DNA of 64,000 nt, taken from Bacteroidota bacterium (GTDB lineage: Bacteria; Bacteroidota; Bacteroidia; Chitinophagales; Chitinophagaceae). Positions 25,148 to 34,298 of this stretch are shown here, piece after piece. The notes below the pieces were generated by a model. That model was not told the origin of the DNA, did no database searches, and was given only the letters and a program-made list of their open reading frames with translations. Position 1 is the first letter of the stretch. Each line of letters starts with the position of its first letter. The position numbers and the translations under genes were made by a program. The DNA is taken from contig JACPEA010000002.1 of NCBI GenBank assembly GCA_016183765.1, positions 1-64,000 of the forward strand. Reading direction: 5' to 3'.

Positions 25148-25275
25148 TGAGCCCGTGGTAATAAGTGAATAATTTTTCTTTTTTTCTTTCAGGCCTGCCA
25201 CCTACATTCGCCTCCCAAAAAATCATTTCAAAATAAGCCTGCCAATGGCGGGTGTTAACATTTTAACATAAGTGC

Positions 25276-27516
25276 ATGTCATCTTTCGCATCGTTAATTG
25301 CCGCTAAACTCAATATCAGGGCCGCGCAGGCAGAAGTTGTTCTGGAATTATTCGCTGAGGGCGCTACGGTTCCCTTCATCGCCCGTTACCGGAAAGACCG
25401 TACCGGCGGACTGGATGAAGTGCAGATACTGCAGGTACAGGATGAGGCCAAATTCCTGAAAGAGTTTACGGAAAGAAAGGCTTTTATCGAGAAGTCGATC
25501 ACCGAGCAGGGTAAGATGACCGAATACCTGCAGGGAAAGATCGATGCGGCCACCACCATGGCGGAACTGGAAGATATTTACCTGCCGTATAAATCAAAAA
25601 GGAAGACAAAAGCACAGACCGCACGCGAGAATGGCCTGGAACCGCTGGCACAACTGATGCTGGAGCAGACAGCGGCAGATATCAGCGTTGAAGCAGCGAA
25701 ATACATCACTGAAAAGGTAAAGACCGCAGATGAAGCGTTGCAGGGCGCCCGTGATATCATTGCAGAAATGATCAATGAAGATGTGAACCTGCGCGCCAAA
25801 CTGCGTAAACTGTTTGAAGATACCGCCACCTTGCAGAGTAAAGTGCTTGCCGATAAGGAAACGGAGGGTATCAAATACAAAGACTATTTTGATTTTTCGG
25901 AACCCATCTTCAAAGTGCCTTCTCACCGCATACTGGCGGTACTGCGTGGTTTTATGGAAGGGTTTCTGCGCATGTCCATTGCACCCCTGGAAGAAGATGC
26001 CCTGGTTTTGCTGGAGAAAGACCATGTAAAAGCCCTGACGCCTTCCACTGAGCACGTGAAAAAAGCGATCCGCGATGCCTACCGCAGGCTGATGCAGCCG
26101 AGCCTGGAAACAGAATTCCGTACGGCATTGAAACAGAAAGCCGATGAAGAAGCGATCAATGTGTTTGCAGAGAACCTTCGCCAGTTATTACTGAGTGCGC
26201 CGCTGGGCAGTAAACGCATCCTGGCCATCGATCCCGGTTATCGTACCGGTTGCAAAGTGGTTTGCCTGGATGAGAAAGGAGAGTTGCAGAAAACGGACCT
26301 GATCTATGTGCATGAGCCGAACCGGATCTACGATAGTGAATACAAGATCAAAGAGCTGGTAGCTAAATACCGGATCGAGTGTTTTGCGATCGGCGACGGA
26401 ACAGCGGGAAGGGAAACAGAACAGTTCATCAAGAACCTGGATCTTGGCCTGCCGGTCTTCCTGGTGAACGAAGACGGTGCTTCCGTGTATTCCGCTTCGG
26501 AAACGGCAAGGGAGGAATTCCCGGAGGAAGACATTACTGTGAGAGGTTCGGTGAGCATTGGCCGTCGTTTGATGGACCCGCTGGCGGAACTGGTGAAGAT
26601 CGATCCGAAAAGTATCGGGGTAGGACAGTACCAGCATGATGTGAATCCGTTCCGTTTAAAAGAAAGGCTCGACCAGACCGTTGTCAGTTGTGTGAACAGC
26701 GTAGGTGTGAACCTTAATACGGCCAGCAAACACCTGCTGGGTTATGTGAGTGGTATTGGTGGATCGTTAGCCGAAAATATTGTCCGGTATAGAAATGAGA
26801 TCGGAAAGTTTACCAGTCGCGACCAGTTACTGAAAGTGCCCAGGCTTGGCGGAAAAGCATATGAACAGTGTGCAGGGTTCTTACGGATCAAGGAAGGCAC
26901 CAATCCGCTGGATGCCAGTGCCGTTCACCCCGAAACCTACCCGTTGGTAGAAGCCATTGCGGCGGATGCGGGCATAGAAGTGCGTTCGATCATCGGTAAT
27001 GAGCATGCGCTGAAGAAAGTGGACGTGAAGAAATATGTATCGGAACAGTTCGGAGAACTGACCATCCGCGATATCCTGAATGAACTGCAGAAACCGGGAC
27101 TGGATCCGCGCAGTGAACTGGAACAGTTCTCTTTTGCCAATATCTATAAACTGGAAGAGGTACAGGTGGGAATGATCGTGCCGGGCTCTGTGACCAACCT
27201 GACCCGTTTCGGGGCTTTTGTGGATATCGGCGTAAAACAGGATGGATTGGTACATGTAAGCGAGATCGCTAACCGTTATATCGGGGACCCTTCTGAGGCG
27301 CTGAAACTGGGGCAGAAAGTGACTGTAAAAGTATTAGAGGTAGACCTGGTGAGAAAACGTATTGCATTGTCGATCAAACAAACAGAAGAAGCCCCGGCAA
27401 GAAGCCAGCGACCGGCAGGTGGCCGTAATCCGCAGGAACGTCACCAACAGAAACCGGCAGCAGAAATGAGCGTGGAAGATGCCTTGAGCCTGTTAAAGAA
27501 GAAATTTGGAAAATAA
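25276..27516 (+). CDS. tex: Tex-family RNA-binding transcription accessory protein
   Basis: Tex proteins bind nucleic acid and associate with the transcription machinery. The 746 residues show the full domain order: N-terminal helical Tex domain (ELFAEGATVPFIARYRKDRTGGLDE, about residues 25-50), YqgF/RNase-H-like domain from about 310 (KRILAIDPGYRTGCKVVCLDE), helix-hairpin-helix segment near 480-540 (VGVNLNTASKHLLGYVSGIG) and a C-terminal S1 domain near 635-705 (GMIVPGSVTNLTRFGAFVDI, DGLVHVSEI). A polar Arg/Pro/Gln-rich linker and a final helix close the protein. It overlaps nothing and precedes the DsrE-like gene by about 40 bases. Confidence 0.96.
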   Translation: MSSFASLIAAKLNIRAAQAEVVLELFAEGATVPFIARYRKDRTGGLDEVQILQVQDEAKFLKEFTERKAFIEKSITEQGKMTEYLQGKIDAATTMAELEDIYLPYKSKRKTKAQTARENGLEPLAQLMLEQTAADISVEAAKYITEKVKTADEALQGARDIIAEMINEDVNLRAKLRKLFEDTATLQSKVLADKETEGIKYKDYFDFSEPIFKVPSHRILAVLRGFMEGFLRMSIAPLEEDALVLLEKDHVKALTPSTEHVKKAIRDAYRRLMQPSLETEFRTALKQKADEEAINVFAENLRQLLLSAPLGSKRILAIDPGYRTGCKVVCLDEKGELQKTDLIYVHEPNRIYDSEYKIKELVAKYRIECFAIGDGTAGRETEQFIKNLDLGLPVFLVNEDGASVYSASETAREEFPEEDITVRGSVSIGRRLMDPLAELVKIDPKSIGVGQYQHDVNPFRLKERLDQTVVSCVNSVGVNLNTASKHLLGYVSGIGGSLAENIVRYRNEIGKFTSRDQLLKVPRLGGKAYEQCAGFLRIKEGTNPLDASAVHPETYPLVEAIAADAGIEVRSIIGNEHALKKVDVKKYVSEQFGELTIRDILNELQKPGLDPRSELEQFSFANIYKLEEVQVGMIVPGSVTNLTRFGAFVDIGVKQDGLVHVSEIANRYIGDPSEALKLGQKVTVKVLEVDLVRKRIALSIKQTEEAPARSQRPAGGRNPQERHQQKPAAEMSVEDALSLLKKKFGK

Positions 27517-27556
27517 CCTGGCAAAATCAGTATTTTGTTTGTCTAATATTTTTTCC

Positions 27557-28090
27557 ATGAAACAGTTTCTCTGTGTGATCCTTTTTTCCGGTTTGTATTT
27601 TAGCGTTGCTGCCCAGACAAAAGTGAACCCGGTGATCAAGCAATTCGGAACGGTAACAGAAGTGCCTTATTCTGTAGAAAACCCGGATCCCAGGATGAAT
27701 TACAAAGTGGTGGTGGAAGTGAGTTCCGATAATCCCAAACCCGAAAATGTTCATGAATTCTTTGAGAAAGTAGGCGCCGTAGTGAACCTGCATGCATTGG
27801 GTGGCATTCCTTCCAAAAACCTGCATGTGGTAATGGTCATTCATGGCCCAGCCGCACAATACGTGGTGAATAATGAAGAATACCAAAAGAAATTCCATAC
27901 CGATAACCCCAATATCCCCCTCTTTAAAGAACTGGAAGCCGCAGGGGTGAAGATCTTTGTTTGTGGACAATCACTTAACAAAAGGCAAGTGCCTCCCGCT
28001 GCTGTAACGCCGGAAGTGAAACCCGCATTATCTGCCATTACCACGTTGACAACGTACCAGTTGAAGGGGTACGCATTTTTGAAGTATTAA
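27557..28090 (+). CDS. Secreted DsrE/DsrF-like protein
   Basis: The start is ATG 27557, where MKQFLCVILFSGLYFSVAAQ forms a signal peptide; the frame continues upstream into tex without a better start. The mature domain has the DsrE fold pattern: NYKVVVEVSSDNPKP, VVNLHALGGIP, LHVVMVIHGPAAQYV, then LFKELEAAGVKIFVCGQSLNKRQV. The Cys in VCGQSL corresponds to the sulfur-handling position in cytoplasmic DsrE/TusD proteins, though periplasmic versions have unknown roles. The gene follows tex closely and may share its transcript. A repeat element starts immediately behind the stop codon. Confidence 0.82.
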   Translation: MKQFLCVILFSGLYFSVAAQTKVNPVIKQFGTVTEVPYSVENPDPRMNYKVVVEVSSDNPKPENVHEFFEKVGAVVNLHALGGIPSKNLHVVMVIHGPAAQYVVNNEEYQKKFHTDNPNIPLFKELEAAGVKIFVCGQSLNKRQVPPAAVTPEVKPALSAITTLTTYQLKGYAFLKY

Positions 28091-28218
28091 TGAGTGGATG
28101 AGTGAATGAGTGAATGGGCAATCGGGAGTGGTGAGTAGTGAATGAAGTTATAGGATTCCGGGAGCTCATAGCTCGCAGCTGGTGGCTCACAGCTGATGGT
28201 AAATCAATGAGTGAATGT
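28091..28218. repeat. GAATGAGT repeat element filling a convergent stop-to-stop gap
   Basis: The element begins on the base after the TAA of the DsrE-like gene (TGAGTGGATGAGTGAATGAG), continues through GGGCAATCGGGAGTGGTGAG, TAGTGAATGAAGTT and a core with GAGCTCATAGCTCGCAGC and GGCTCACAGCTGATGG, and ends with AATCAATGAGTGAATGT at the stop codon of the convergent SDR-like gene. Nothing else fits in the gap; there is no separate terminator. The core can form hairpins (GAGC with GCTC; CAGCTG with CAGCTG). Confidence 0.88.
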
Positions 28219-28881
28219 TCACTCGGCGAGTAGTTGTTTGATGTTCTTGTTTTCGTAAATGATCTTATCTCCGCCTTCGAAGCCGGCTTTTATCATAGCA
28301 TTAGCCAGTTGGATGGAAGTGAGCCCAATGTTGGGGTATAGTTTGCTCAGAACAGGTTTGTACAGTATTCTGGATATCCTGTAAAAAAAAATGGGTTCCA
28401 CCCTGGGGCTTACCGGGTAAATATAACCCGGTCTGAAAATAAACAGCCGCCCGAAATCTGAACTTTCCAGTATTCCCTCTGCCATACCCTTGTCATGGGC
28501 GAACATGAGTTTGCTTTTGCCTGTCCTGTCGGCTCCCTGGCCGCTTAAAAAACAGAATGTTGCGTTGGGACTTTGTCGTTTGAGTGTTTCCGCAAATACC
28601 CTGGTATATGCTATCGTAATGGTTCTGAAAGCCTCTCTTGCAACAGCGCCTGTATAAACACCGAGACAGTAAAAACAAATATCCTGCCCGTTAAAATACG
28701 CTTCAATGGCTGCCAGGTCCAGGAAATCATTGTGTATGATCTCCTGCAGTTTCGGGTGTGAAAATCCCAGGGGTTTACGGGTGATGGAAGTAACTTTTGC
28801 TACATCCGGCCTTTGTAAACAGGAATCCAGTATCAATTTACCCATCATCCCATTGGTCCCGGCAATTAAAATTTGTTGCAT
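28219..28881 (-). CDS. NAD(P)-binding SDR-like oxidoreductase
   Basis: The Rossmann start MQQILIAGTNGMMGKLIL (G-x-x-G-x-x-G type) binds NAD(P). VTSITRKPLG gives the second beta strand and basic residue favouring NADP, and DICFYCLGVYTGAV is the third strand. The expected YxxxK is replaced by FAHDKGMAE, so classical dehydrogenase activity is doubtful. The tail IIYENKNIKQLL is typical of HTATIP2-like atypical SDRs of Bacteroidota. Function is unknown. Repeat elements flank the gene on both sides (28091-28218 and 28896-28926). Confidence 0.8.
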   Translation of the reverse strand: MQQILIAGTNGMMGKLILDSCLQRPDVAKVTSITRKPLGFSHPKLQEIIHNDFLDLAAIEAYFNGQDICFYCLGVYTGAVAREAFRTITIAYTRVFAETLKRQSPNATFCFLSGQGADRTGKSKLMFAHDKGMAEGILESSDFGRLFIFRPGYIYPVSPRVEPIFFYRISRILYKPVLSKLYPNIGLTSIQLANAMIKAGFEGGDKIIYENKNIKQLLAE

Positions 28882-28895
28882 ACAAAACTGTTATG

Positions 28896-28926
28896 CCATT
28901 CACTCATCCACTCATTCACTCATTGC
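28896..28926 (-). repeat. Minimal GAATGAGT array directly behind purB
   Basis: On the minus strand the purB TGA is followed by GCAATGAGTGAATGAGTGG and ATGAGTGAATGG. Only the 8-bp unit array is present; the longer module is missing. It occupies most of the gap up to the SDR-like gene start. Confidence 0.85.
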
Positions 28927-30273
28927 TCAATACTCCGGATTCACCCCCACATAATTATGCGGCGTGATGGCTTTGAGTTCTTTTTTGATGGCGGCACTCA
29001 CTTTCAGTGCCCCGATAAAATCATGGATGGCTTTTTTATCGATCTTATGATTGCCGCGGGTAAGGTCTTTCAGCGCCTCGTATGGATTGGGGTAATTCTC
29101 CCTGCGCAAAATGGTCTGGATGGCTTCTGCCACCACGGCCCAGTTATTGTCAAGGTCTTCCTTTAATTTGGCCTCATTCAGCACCAGTTTGTTCAAACCT
29201 TTTTCCAGTGATTTGAGGGCGATCGTCACATGTGCTACCGGCACCCCGATGTTCCTGAGAACGGTGGAATCGGTCAGGTCGCGCTGCAGGCGGCTGATGG
29301 GCAGTTTGGCCGACAAATGTTCCAGCAGGGCATTGGCCAGTCCCAGGTTACCTTCCGCATTTTCGAAGTCGATCGGGTTTACTTTATGCGGCATGGCGGA
29401 AGACCCCACTTCCCCTTTTTTGGTTTTCTGTTTAAAATAATCTACGCTGATATAAGTCCAGATATCGCGGCAAAGATCCAGCAGGATATTGTTGATGCGT
29501 TTGATGGCATCAAAATGGGCCGCGAGACTGTCGTAATGTTCGATCTGCGTGGTGAACTGCATACGCTGTAATCCCAGGGTGTCTTCTACGAACGCATTGC
29601 CCAGCAATACCCATTTTTTCCTGGGGAAGGCAACATAATGGGCGTTGAAATTACCGGTGGCACCGCCAAATTTGGCTGCATAGGGAATACTGCTGAACAA
29701 TTCGATCTGGTTGTTCAATCGTTCTACAAATACCATGATCTCTTTTCCCAAACGGGTGGGAGATGCGGGCTGTCCGTGCGTACGTGCCAGTAACGGAACC
29801 TGTTTCCATTGGGCGGCCAACTGGTACAGGTGATTCTGCAGGTTGATCAGGGCCGGCAGGTATTCATGCTCCATACAGTGTTTCCAGCTGAGGGGTATGG
29901 CGGTATTGTTGATATCCTGCGAAGTAAGTCCAAAATGAACCCATTCCTTTAACTGGGGGATACCGGCTTTGTCGAACTGTTCTTTCAGGAAATATTCTAC
30001 CGCTTTCACATCATGGTTGGTGATGGATTCGATCTGTTTGATCTGATGGGCATCGTCGAGACTGAATTCGTCCAGTACTTTTTTCAAAGCGAGCCTTGCT
30101 TTGGGCGTGAGTTTGAAGAATTTCTGGTCGGCCAGGAAGAAGAAATATTCCACTTCCACCAAAACGCGGTATTTGATGAGGGCATATTCGGAAAAGTACT
30201 CGTCGAGGTGGTGAACCTGCTTTCGGTAACGGCCATCGATAGGTGAAACTGCGGTAAGCGAAGAAAGCTCCAT
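28927..30273 (-). CDS. purB: Adenylosuccinate lyase
   Basis: PurB catalyses two fumarate-releasing steps of purine synthesis, SAICAR to AICAR and adenylosuccinate to AMP. The 448 residues start MELSSLTAVSPIDGRYRKQV, the family N-terminus, and contain TSQDINNTAIPL, LARTHGQPASPTRLGKE, and the flexible signature loop SSAMPHKVNPIDFENAEGN with the catalytic Ser. The length and motif order match the E. coli-type enzyme (about 456 residues). It is transcribed divergently from mqnA with 112 bases between the start codons. Confidence 0.97.
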   Translation of the reverse strand: MELSSLTAVSPIDGRYRKQVHHLDEYFSEYALIKYRVLVEVEYFFFLADQKFFKLTPKARLALKKVLDEFSLDDAHQIKQIESITNHDVKAVEYFLKEQFDKAGIPQLKEWVHFGLTSQDINNTAIPLSWKHCMEHEYLPALINLQNHLYQLAAQWKQVPLLARTHGQPASPTRLGKEIMVFVERLNNQIELFSSIPYAAKFGGATGNFNAHYVAFPRKKWVLLGNAFVEDTLGLQRMQFTTQIEHYDSLAAHFDAIKRINNILLDLCRDIWTYISVDYFKQKTKKGEVGSSAMPHKVNPIDFENAEGNLGLANALLEHLSAKLPISRLQRDLTDSTVLRNIGVPVAHVTIALKSLEKGLNKLVLNEAKLKEDLDNNWAVVAEAIQTILRRENYPNPYEALKDLTRGNHKIDKKAIHDFIGALKVSAAIKKELKAITPHNYVGVNPEY

Positions 30274-30385
30274 GGTTGGGTATTATAGGTAATTAAAAAT
30301 TAGGGATTAATAATGAGTCATTGAGGTTACGAATAAGGAAAAAACCTTGTTTTAGCAATTTATTCATCACTAATTAAGTTTCTTT

Positions 30386-31150
30386 GTGACAAAATTAGCC
30401 GAATTGGACAAGAGAATACGCATTGGGGCCGTAAGTTATTTAAATACACGGCCATTATTGTACGGATTGAGACGCTCGGGGTTGATAGACCGGGTAGATG
30501 TAATAGAAGCTTACCCGTCACGGGTGGCGGCCATGTTGCTGAATGATGAAGTGGATGTGGGACTGGTGCCGGTAGCCATTATTCCCCTGCTGAAAGAATC
30601 GCATATTATTACGGACTATTGTATCGGTACGGAAGGAGAAGTGGCTTCTGTGGCTATTTTCAGTGAAGTACCATTGGAGCAGGTGGAAAAGGTTTTACTG
30701 GATTACCAGAGCCGAACTTCGGTGAACCTGGCCAGGGTATTGCTGAAAGAGTACTGGAAACAAAGCCCGGTACTGGAAGATGCCAGCGAAGATTTCCGCT
30801 CGCATATCAAAGGAACCACAGCCGGGGTGGTGATCGGCGACAGGGCGCTGGAACAATTACAGGTTTCCCCATACTGTTATGACCTGGGAACTGCCTGGAA
30901 ACAGCATACGGGACTGCCCTTTGTATTTGCGGCCTGGGTGGCCAATAAGGCATTACCTGAGGATTTTCAGGATGCGTTTAACCGGGCCAATGCCTATGGT
31001 ATTTTGCATATGGAAGAAGTGGTGGCATCGGAAGAACCCTATCCGGTATATGATCTGATGGATTATTATACCCGTAATATCAGCTACAGGCTGGATGACA
31101 GGAAGCGGCAGGGACTGGCATTGTTCCTTAAAAAACTGAAAGAACTGTAA
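30386..31150 (+). CDS. mqnA: Chorismate dehydratase of the futalosine menaquinone pathway
   Basis: MqnA converts chorismate to 3-[(1-carboxyvinyl)oxy]benzoate, the first committed step of the futalosine route to menaquinone. The protein has the periplasmic-binding-protein fold: IRIGAVSYLNTRPLLYGL at the start, YPSRVAAMLLNDEVDVGLVPVAIIP, GEVASVAIFS, LDYQSRTSVNLARVLLKEYW, AGVVIGDRAL and GLPFVFAAWVAN. The 254-residue length matches. The start is GTG at 30386; it has short spacing to CTTT upstream and no better ATG. The interrupted UbiD-family decarboxylase at 1875 could belong to the same pathway. Confidence 0.94.
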   Translation: MTKLAELDKRIRIGAVSYLNTRPLLYGLRRSGLIDRVDVIEAYPSRVAAMLLNDEVDVGLVPVAIIPLLKESHIITDYCIGTEGEVASVAIFSEVPLEQVEKVLLDYQSRTSVNLARVLLKEYWKQSPVLEDASEDFRSHIKGTTAGVVIGDRALEQLQVSPYCYDLGTAWKQHTGLPFVFAAWVANKALPEDFQDAFNRANAYGILHMEEVVASEEPYPVYDLMDYYTRNISYRLDDRKRQGLALFLKKLKEL

Positions 31151-31219
31151 CGAAAGGTATCTTGGGGTAAGAAAGAAGGTATTGTTCAAGTATATGTACA
31201 GTATGCAATATTTATTTTG

Positions 31220-31294
31220 ATGACAACCCTTTCAGTTATCACCGTTTGTTTCAATAATCTTGCAGAACTGCAGAAGACCTGCGCCATAGAATGA
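31220..31294 (+). pseudogene. N-terminal fragment of a family 2 glycosyltransferase
   Basis: ATG 31220 opens MTTLSVITVCFNNLAELQKTC, the classic N-terminal beta strand and loop of a GT2 glycosyltransferase, and then meets TGA after 25 codons. No continuation of the GT fold (DGGSTD, DxD) is found downstream in any frame up to 31489. This 195-base remainder is AT-rich without a gene. It marks the left edge of the glycosyltransferase block and is probably a truncated relic of it. Confidence 0.65.
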
Positions 31295-31489
31295 ATGGTA
31301 TTTAGGTAAACAGATATTGACGGGGCGAGAATAAAGGATAATGTATATACGGGGGTGCTTATCTAAAAAATCGAAAAATACATCATTGATATTGGCTGAC
31401 ATTATTTTCAGGTATCGATCACTGCCTCATGCTGCCCGCTTCCGGATTGAAAAATGGTAGCATTCAGAGATACGGAGGTCATACCATCT

Positions 31490-32494
31490 TTAAAACATCT
31501 TGTAAAAATGAGGCTTGTTTGCAACGATTTTAGGCATTAAGCTCCATAGGATGAAAACATTTTTTGAAAGCCCTGTAATCTGCTTGTACTCTGTAAACGG
31601 GTTTTTGAATTGGAGCAGGTGTTTCAACAGGCTGCATACAACGAAGAACAAGAGGCCCCAGGTATAATTCAGTAACTGAAAAAAGAACCAGCCTAAACCA
31701 TATTGTTTTCTTATACGCAAATGGTTAGACATGATGAGTTGCAGGCCTTTTTTGTCAAAAATATTTTCATAACTCTTATCAACGCTGTTGGTTGCCCTGG
31801 TTATGGATTCTCCCATCAAATGAATGATCCTGATATTTCCGTAGAGAAAAATCTCGCCATGTTTTTGCAAACGACTGCACCATTCCACTTCTTCAGCATA
31901 TAGGAAAAAATCTTCATCCATCATCCCTGCTTTTGAAAGAATCTGTTTTTTAACCATCAGGAAGGCCCCGCTGACCCAATCGACTTTCACGCTATCTGCT
32001 GCACGCGCTACTCCTGGTTTTCGGGCATGCATTTTTTTAGCTATCCAGCTTAAGAGACTTCCCCAATAAGGAATGGGCATGATATGATTCACTCCTCCCT
32101 TTACAAAATAAGAGCCGGAAATCTGTGGCCTAAAATCTTCATACAACAATTGTACCCCACATGCTGCATGATTTGTGTTAATAAATTGCGCAAAACATTT
32201 TTGTATGGCATCCTCCAAAATCAGGGTGTCCGGATTGAGCAGCAGGAAAACATCTCCCTTTGCCAGCCTTATTCCCTGGTTGTTAGCCCGCGCAAAACCA
32301 GCATTATAGCCCATTTCCACCCAATGTACAAATGGGAATTCGGAACAAATCCGTTCTTTGCTGTCATCTCCGGATTGATTGTCTACAACGATCCATTCAA
32401 ACCCGGTTCCAGACGAAAATGCCATGGCGGACCGAATGCAATCAATGATATGCGTTGCAGACCGGTAATTGACAATGATGACGGATACTTGCAT
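31490..32494 (-). CDS. Family 2 glycosyltransferase (rhamnosyltransferase-like)
   Basis: The protein transfers a sugar from a nucleotide donor, probably in surface glycan assembly. QVSVIIVNYRSATHIIDCI opens the GT-A fold; WIVVDNQSGDDS follows; GYNAGFARANNQGI and FLLLNPDTLI contain the DxD-type metal site; VSGAFLMVKKQIL and FFLYAEEVEWCSRLQKHGE are the acceptor-side motifs of the WbbL/RfbF rhamnosyltransferase subgroup. The C-terminus has a hydrophobic segment (WFFFQLLNYTWGLLFFVVC) that may anchor it to the inner membrane. The 334 residues are usual. It lies 17 bases downstream of the next glycosyltransferase gene, as one operon. Confidence 0.9.
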   Translation of the reverse strand: MQVSVIIVNYRSATHIIDCIRSAMAFSSGTGFEWIVVDNQSGDDSKERICSEFPFVHWVEMGYNAGFARANNQGIRLAKGDVFLLLNPDTLILEDAIQKCFAQFINTNHAACGVQLLYEDFRPQISGSYFVKGGVNHIMPIPYWGSLLSWIAKKMHARKPGVARAADSVKVDWVSGAFLMVKKQILSKAGMMDEDFFLYAEEVEWCSRLQKHGEIFLYGNIRIIHLMGESITRATNSVDKSYENIFDKKGLQLIMSNHLRIRKQYGLGWFFFQLLNYTWGLLFFVVCSLLKHLLQFKNPFTEYKQITGLSKNVFILWSLMPKIVANKPHFYKMF

Positions 32495-32511
32495 GAATTG
32501 CGGATAGATTT

Positions 32512-33450
32512 TTATCTGGTTATATAACTATACACCATCATCAGTTTGGAAAAGACGCCAGATCTGAGCCTTTTCAAACTGAATCGTTGCTGTAATTGAA
32601 GCATATGCCGAATTACCGGCAGTATTCTTTGTTCTTCAATGCCACTGTTTACAATATCGCTTATATTTCTGATTGCATGATTACGTAACAGTCGCCAATA
32701 GTAATCGTAGATAAGAATATCCTTAAATGCTTTCTCGCCAATTTTGGAGGCAAATAGGATATTTTCTTTTAGGATAATACTGTCATTGTTTCGAACATAA
32801 ACAGTAGTCTGATCCTCATGTAATCCGATGTTTACCAGGTGTTCATCCAGGTATACATAATCAAAACCCTTTTTTAGCAATCGAACATAATAGTCTACAT
32901 CTACCAGCCAGATCATTTCCTCATCATATAGAACCTGATCACGTGCTGATGTCCGCAACATGGTATTACTCGGAGGACCGATTACCTGGGCCAATAACAG
33001 ATGCAGAGGCTTTTTGCGAAGTTGGTGCAACAAAGATGGGATATGCTGCAAAATGGTATGATGACCAGCTTCGTCTACGCCGGTATTTCTGCAGAATACG
33101 AATTCTGCTTCCGGCCTGGTTTCAAATGCTTTCAGGTATTTGGACAATGCCTCCCGATCCTCGAGCCAATCATCCTGATGAAATAAAATAAAAAAATCTC
33201 CTCGTGCCATGGTGATGGCATTATTCCAGTTCATAGGACTTCGGAGTGCCGGCGTATTTTGCGTATAACTGATGTTTAATGCTGTTTTATAAGGCTCAAT
33301 AGCTATTTTTACAGTATTGTCCATTGTGTCGTCAGATATGATCACTTCCACATTCCGGTAGGTCTGTTGAAGAATTGAATCCAGCAAACGAGTTACATAT
33401 GCTGGTTTTTTGTAAGCAGGAATACAGATACTGATCAGTGGCTTCGACAT
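32512..33450 (-). CDS. Family 2 glycosyltransferase
   Basis: The GT-A fold begins LISICIPAYKKPAYVTRLLDS with QTYRNVEVIISDDT; the DxD-type motif is in FILFHQDDWLED. MNWNNAITMARGDF precedes it, as in capsular and O-antigen GT2 enzymes. The C-terminal half is helical and basic. No membrane helix is evident, so it is likely cytoplasmic and peripheral. Its start codon is only 15 bases from the divergent FkbM gene, leaving no space for two separate promoters outside coding DNA. Confidence 0.88.
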   Translation of the reverse strand: MSKPLISICIPAYKKPAYVTRLLDSILQQTYRNVEVIISDDTMDNTVKIAIEPYKTALNISYTQNTPALRSPMNWNNAITMARGDFFILFHQDDWLEDREALSKYLKAFETRPEAEFVFCRNTGVDEAGHHTILQHIPSLLHQLRKKPLHLLLAQVIGPPSNTMLRTSARDQVLYDEEMIWLVDVDYYVRLLKKGFDYVYLDEHLVNIGLHEDQTTVYVRNNDSIILKENILFASKIGEKAFKDILIYDYYWRLLRNHAIRNISDIVNSGIEEQRILPVIRHMLQLQQRFSLKRLRSGVFSKLMMVYSYITR

Positions 33451-33465
33451 ATTTAAAATAAATCT

Positions 33466-34293
33466 ATGAGTAGTTTGTTAGCAAATATAGCTAAAAGCAT
33501 TATTGCTAAGTTTAGCCCCAAAAAGGCCGGGAACAGGTTTACTGACATCGGATGGTTTTTAGAAAAGATTCTCAAACATGAGGATGATCAAAGCATTAAA
33601 GTAAGATCATTGGAACCCGGGAAAGTCTTTTATCAAAGGCCCTATGAATTATTGCATACTTACCGGGATATTTTTGTGAATGAAATCTATCTTTTTAATG
33701 CCAAACAAGCGGATCCCGTTATTTTGGATTGTGGTTCTAATATTGGTCTGAGTGTGCTGTATTTTAAGACTATTTATCCCAATGCCTTAGTCTGGGCATT
33801 TGAGCCGGATAAAAGTAATTTTGAATTATTGGAGAAAAACATACAGCAAAATCAGCTAAAGATGGTCAATGCAGCCTCAAAAGCTGTCTGGATACAAGAT
33901 GGATTTATTTCTTTTTCGGGTAAGGGGTCGGAAGCCAGCAGAATCGATGCTCATAACGAGGACGAGGGAGCTCATCAGGTACCATGTATACGCCTCAAAA
34001 CGTTTATGCAGGATTTTGCAACGATCGATTTTTTAAAAATGGATATCGAAGGTGGTGAATATGCTGTTTTGAAAGATATAGCAGATGAACTTCATAGGGT
34101 TCAGCATTTTTTTCTGGAATATCATGGTAAGACCACCGAAACCAACCAGTTAAATGAGCTGTTAGAAATAATCAACCGGCAAGGATTTCAGGTCTATATC
34201 CGCAATGCGGCTGATAAGCTGAAAAATCCGTTTATCGAAAAAAGTACCGGAACCCAATTTGATGTTCAGCTGAATATTTTTTGTTATAAATAA
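33466..34293 (+). CDS. FkbM-family SAM-dependent methyltransferase
   Basis: FkbM-type enzymes O-methylate sugars or polyketides. The SAM-binding motif I is VILDCGSNIGLSVLYF (about residue 85), followed by ALVWAFEPDKSNFELLEKNI and LKTFMQDFATIDFLKMDIEGGEYAVL, in which the DxEG motif is the family signature. QHFFLEYHGK is the last conserved strand. Length 275 residues, close to the usual range. Context among glycosyltransferases suggests methylation of a surface sugar. The downstream GT2 gene starts five bases after its stop codon. Confidence 0.92.
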   Translation: MSSLLANIAKSIIAKFSPKKAGNRFTDIGWFLEKILKHEDDQSIKVRSLEPGKVFYQRPYELLHTYRDIFVNEIYLFNAKQADPVILDCGSNIGLSVLYFKTIYPNALVWAFEPDKSNFELLEKNIQQNQLKMVNAASKAVWIQDGFISFSGKGSEASRIDAHNEDEGAHQVPCIRLKTFMQDFATIDFLKMDIEGGEYAVLKDIADELHRVQHFFLEYHGKTTETNQLNELLEIINRQGFQVYIRNAADKLKNPFIEKSTGTQFDVQLNIFCYK

Positions 34294-34298
34294 AAGGG

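Noticed and set aside
28219-28881. Classical short-chain dehydrogenase with YxxxK
   Set aside because: The Rossmann start is present but the catalytic Tyr-Lys pair is not seen, so only a general SDR-like call is given.
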